A DNA stretch of 51,360 nucleotides. Origin: Pseudomonas sp. 14P_8.1_Bac3. Lineage in GTDB: Bacteria; Pseudomonadota; Gammaproteobacteria; Pseudomonadales; Pseudomonadaceae. The notes under the pieces were generated by a model that saw nothing but the letters and a program-made list of their open reading frames with translations, searched no databases and was not told the DNA's origin. The position numbers were made by a program, and so were the translations under genes. The stretch is taken from positions 1 through 51,360 of the forward strand of contig NZ_JANLOD010000020.1 of NCBI RefSeq assembly GCF_025466085.1. Direction: 5' to 3'. Shown piece after piece: positions 49,487 through 51,360 of this stretch; positions within the stretch are counted from its first letter, which is position 1; each line of letters opens with the position of its first letter.

Positions 49487-50500
49487 ATGCTGATCAAAAT
49501 CCCCAAGACGTCCGACTGTCATGAGTCGGACGTCACGCCTGAATCCCTCTATCTATCTCGCCGAAATTTTTTGGGTGCTACCGTTGCTGGTTTGGCTGTA
49601 GGCAGTTTGCCGCGTTGGGCCAATGCAGATGAGGCTGCGCGTTATCTGGATGTCGAGCCGGGCAAGGCGCCGTCCTGGTTTACCGAAAAACTTCCTTCTA
49701 CGAAATGGGGAGCGGTCAACGTCAAGGATGAGGCGATCACACCGTTCAAGGACGCGACTCATTACAACAATTTCTATGAGTTTGGCACCGACAAAGGTGA
49801 TCCGGCAGCCAACGCAGGTGCGCTGAAAACTGAGCCCTGGAGTGTGGTAGTAGACGGGGAGGTGAGTAAGCCGGGGCGATATGCGCTTGAGGACTTCATG
49901 AAGCCCTATCAGTTGGAAGAACGCATTTATCGTCTTCGCTGCGTAGAGGCTTGGTCGATGGTTATTCCGTGGATCGGTTTTCCCATCTCGGCATTGCTCA
50001 AGGAGGTCGAGCCGACGTCCAAGGCCAAATTCATTCGCTTCGAAACCTTGCAGGACCCGAAGACGATGCCAGGACAGCGTTCTGGTTTTGCCTTGATCGA
50101 CTGGCCCTATGTAGAAGGGCTGAGGATGGATGAAGCGATGAACCCATTGGCCATTCTGGCGGTAGGCATGTATGGGCGTGAGTTGCCCAATCAGAACGGT
50201 GCACCTCTGCGTTTGGTCGTGCCGTGGAAGTACGGCTTCAAGAGTATCAAATCCATCGTGCGGATAAGCCTGGTTAGCGAGCAGCCGAAGACCACCTGGC
50301 AGAGTATTGCGGCGGACGAGTACGGTTTCTATGCCAACGTGAATCCTACGGTCGATCATCCGCGCTGGACGCAGGCGCGGGAGCGGCGGTTGCCGAGCGG
50401 TCTGTTCAAGCCCAATGTGCGCGATACGCAAATGTTCAACGGCTACTCGGACGAAGTCGCTTCTTTATATGCAGGGCTCGATCTGCGGAAGAATTACTGA
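49487..50500 (+). CDS. msrP: Periplasmic methionine sulfoxide reductase, catalytic subunit
   Basis: This 337-residue molybdopterin protein repairs oxidised methionines in periplasmic proteins. The Tat signal has the twin arginines R25-R26 (SRRNFLG). C152 ([10 protein letters not shown]) is the molybdenum ligand, and the block [15 protein letters not shown] is typical. GGAG precedes the ATG. The frame is open upstream into pssA, but the Tat signal fixes the start. It shares one base with msrQ. Confidence 0.95.
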   Translation: MLIKIPKTSDCHESDVTPESLYLSRRNFLGATVAGLAVGSLPRWANADEAARYLDVEPGKAPSWFTEKLPSTKWGAVNVKDEAITPFKDATHYNNFYEFGTDKGDPAANAGALKTEPWSVVVDGEVSKPGRYALEDFMKPYQLEERIYRLRCVEAWSMVIPWIGFPISALLKEVEPTSKAKFIRFETLQDPKTMPGQRSGFALIDWPYVEGLRMDEAMNPLAILAVGMYGRELPNQNGAPLRLVVPWKYGFKSIKSIVRISLVSEQPKTTWQSIAADEYGFYANVNPTVDHPRWTQARERRLPSGLFKPNVRDTQMFNGYSDEVASLYAGLDLRKNY

Positions 50501-51120
50501 TGCGCTATCCGTTGTGGCGAGTGGGTGTCTTCATTGCGGCGGCGATATGGCCGTTGTTTTGGCTGTATCAGGCCTGGGCAGATGTGCTGGGGCCGGATCC
50601 GGGCAAAGTGCTGGTTGATCGGTTGGGGCTTGGAACGCTTGTCTTGTTGCTCGTGACATTAAGCATGACGCCGCTGCAGAAGCTTACCGGTTGGGCGGGG
50701 TGGGTTGCTGTGCGGCGGCAACTGGGTTTGTGGTGTTTTGCTTATGTGGTTCTCCATATGAGCGGTTATACGGCGTTCATTCTCGGTTTCGATTGGTCCC
50801 AGTTGGGTGTCGAGTTGCGCAAGCGGCCGTACATTATTGTCGGGGCGCTGGGGTTCCTGTGCTTGCTGGCGTTGGCGGTGACCTCCAATCGCTATAGTCA
50901 GCGACGTTTGGGGGCTCGGTGGAAGAAGTTGCATCGCCTGGTCTATGTAGTTCTCGGACTCGGATTGCTGCACATGTTATGGATCGTGCGGGCTGATCTG
51001 AAGGAGTGGGCGGTCTACGCCTCTATAGCTGTGCTGCTATTAGTCCTGCGGTTGCCCCCTGTAATCCGTCGAATCCCCCGGTTAATAGCTAAAAAGTCAT
51101 CTTCTGCAAGAAAGGCGTAA
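50500..51120 (+). CDS. msrQ: MsrP haem-binding membrane subunit
   Basis: The 206-residue protein has about six helices and belongs to the ferric-reductase-like haem b family. It passes electrons from the quinone pool to MsrP. Histidines that can hold haem are in VVLHMSGY (about residue 86), KLHRLVYV (about 148) and LLHMLW (about 161). ATG overlaps the msrP stop (TGATG). Confidence 0.94.
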   Translation: MRYPLWRVGVFIAAAIWPLFWLYQAWADVLGPDPGKVLVDRLGLGTLVLLLVTLSMTPLQKLTGWAGWVAVRRQLGLWCFAYVVLHMSGYTAFILGFDWSQLGVELRKRPYIIVGALGFLCLLALAVTSNRYSQRRLGARWKKLHRLVYVVLGLGLLHMLWIVRADLKEWAVYASIAVLLLVLRLPPVIRRIPRLIAKKSSSARKA

Positions 51121-51127
51121 TTAGGGG

Positions 51128-51155
51128 TTGACGGCAGATTCTGGAGGTCTATAAT
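51128..51155 (+). promoter_or_regulatory. Strong promoter, rRNA-operon type (upstream copy)
   Basis: TTGACG and TATAAT are 16 bases apart and are followed by a GC-rich stretch TCGCCCC, the discriminator type linked with stringent control. It begins eight bases after msrQ. No gene is complete between here and the window end. Confidence 0.75.
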
Positions 51156-51330
51156 TCGCCCCACTTCCGGCGCAGTCGAAACGGAAAACTCCTTGGTAAA
51201 CAAAGAGTTACGCAGGTTTCGACGGCGAGTTGCTTCAGATCATCGGGGTCTGGAAGGAGTCGATTGAGCAGTGTTGTTTAGCTCGGTTGACGATTCGATC
51301 TTCTCGGTCGACAGCGGTGAAAAAGAGGTG

Positions 51331-51358
51331 TTGACAGCAGCGAGTAACGCTGTAGAAT
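51331..51358 (+). promoter_or_regulatory. Strong promoter, rRNA-operon type (downstream copy)
   Basis: TTGACAGCAGCGAGTAACGC and TAGAAT give a -35 and -10 spaced by 16. The word TTGACAGCAG...GCTGTAGAATTC matches what I recall from Pseudomonas 16S rRNA leaders. The window ends before the transcript. Confidence 0.75.
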
Positions 51359-51360
51359 TC

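Overview
The window reads as ordinary core chromosome of a fluorescent-group Pseudomonas (P. fluorescens complex). The reasons are the high-GC coding style, the gene orders pilBCD-coaE-yacG, panBCD/folK/pcnB, cbrXAB-crcZ next to dksA-gluQRS, and phuTUVW-prrF-cbpA followed by mrcB and ilvIHC-pssA-msrPQ, and the many REP/REPIN palindromes typical of this group (GTGGGAGCGAGCCTGCTCGC and its mirror). I see no prophage, insertion sequence, plasmid gene, CRISPR array, tRNA or finished rRNA gene. Species identity is inferred, not proven.

Layout. 1-3.8 kb: type II NADH dehydrogenase, a small DUF3094 membrane protein, a MOSC protein coupled to a DUF1780 protein, and a CbiM-like membrane protein. 3.8-9.2 kb: type IV pilus genes pilB-pilC-pilD running into coaE and yacG on the minus strand, with divergent pilA under a sigma-54 promoter. 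9.2-15.5 kb: a secreted BON-domain protein with its own sigma-54-like promoter, DUF2845 and DUF748 envelope proteins, an RNA-methyltransferase-like protein and a DUF2236/MpaB protein. 15.5-24 kb: acs, pgi, panD, panC, panB, folK and pcnB, all minus strand, with REP elements in many gaps. 24-31 kb: the carbon-catabolite control locus, consisting of the sRNA crcZ, cbrB, cbrA, the small coupled gene cbrX, gluQRS and dksA. 31-38.6 kb: an aminotransferase and sfsA, a Rieske protein, the haem import genes hmuT-hmuU-hmuV-phuW, the Fur-controlled sRNA prrF, a cAMP-binding-type protein and a TfoX C-terminal-domain protein. 38.8-44.8 kb: a pentapeptide protein, a kinase-like/AAA fusion, PBP1b (mrcB) with its likely activator lipoprotein, a YqcC protein and a DUF4124 protein. 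44.8-51.1 kb: a long leader, ilvI-ilvH-ilvC, pssA and msrP-msrQ. The last 240 bases hold two strong promoters of the kind that drive rRNA operons.

How the parts work together. CbrA/CbrB act with sigma-54 to make CrcZ, whose A-rich motifs titrate the Hfq/Crc repressor; the CbrB operator, the sigma-54 promoter, six A-rich motifs and a terminator hairpin can all be read in the gap between cbrB and pcnB. Fur controls both haem import and PrrF through boxes upstream of hmuT and prrF. PilD processes PilA, which PilB and PilC assemble. PanB, PanC and PanD make pantothenate, while CoaE finishes coenzyme A.

I found no wholly new system. The points most worth a second look are the BON-gene promoter with three TTGCATG heptamers upstream, the haem operon that lacks a receptor and a PhuS gene, the single prrF copy, the long leader of ilvI, the apparently near-leaderless mrcB, and the kinase-like/AAA fusion.
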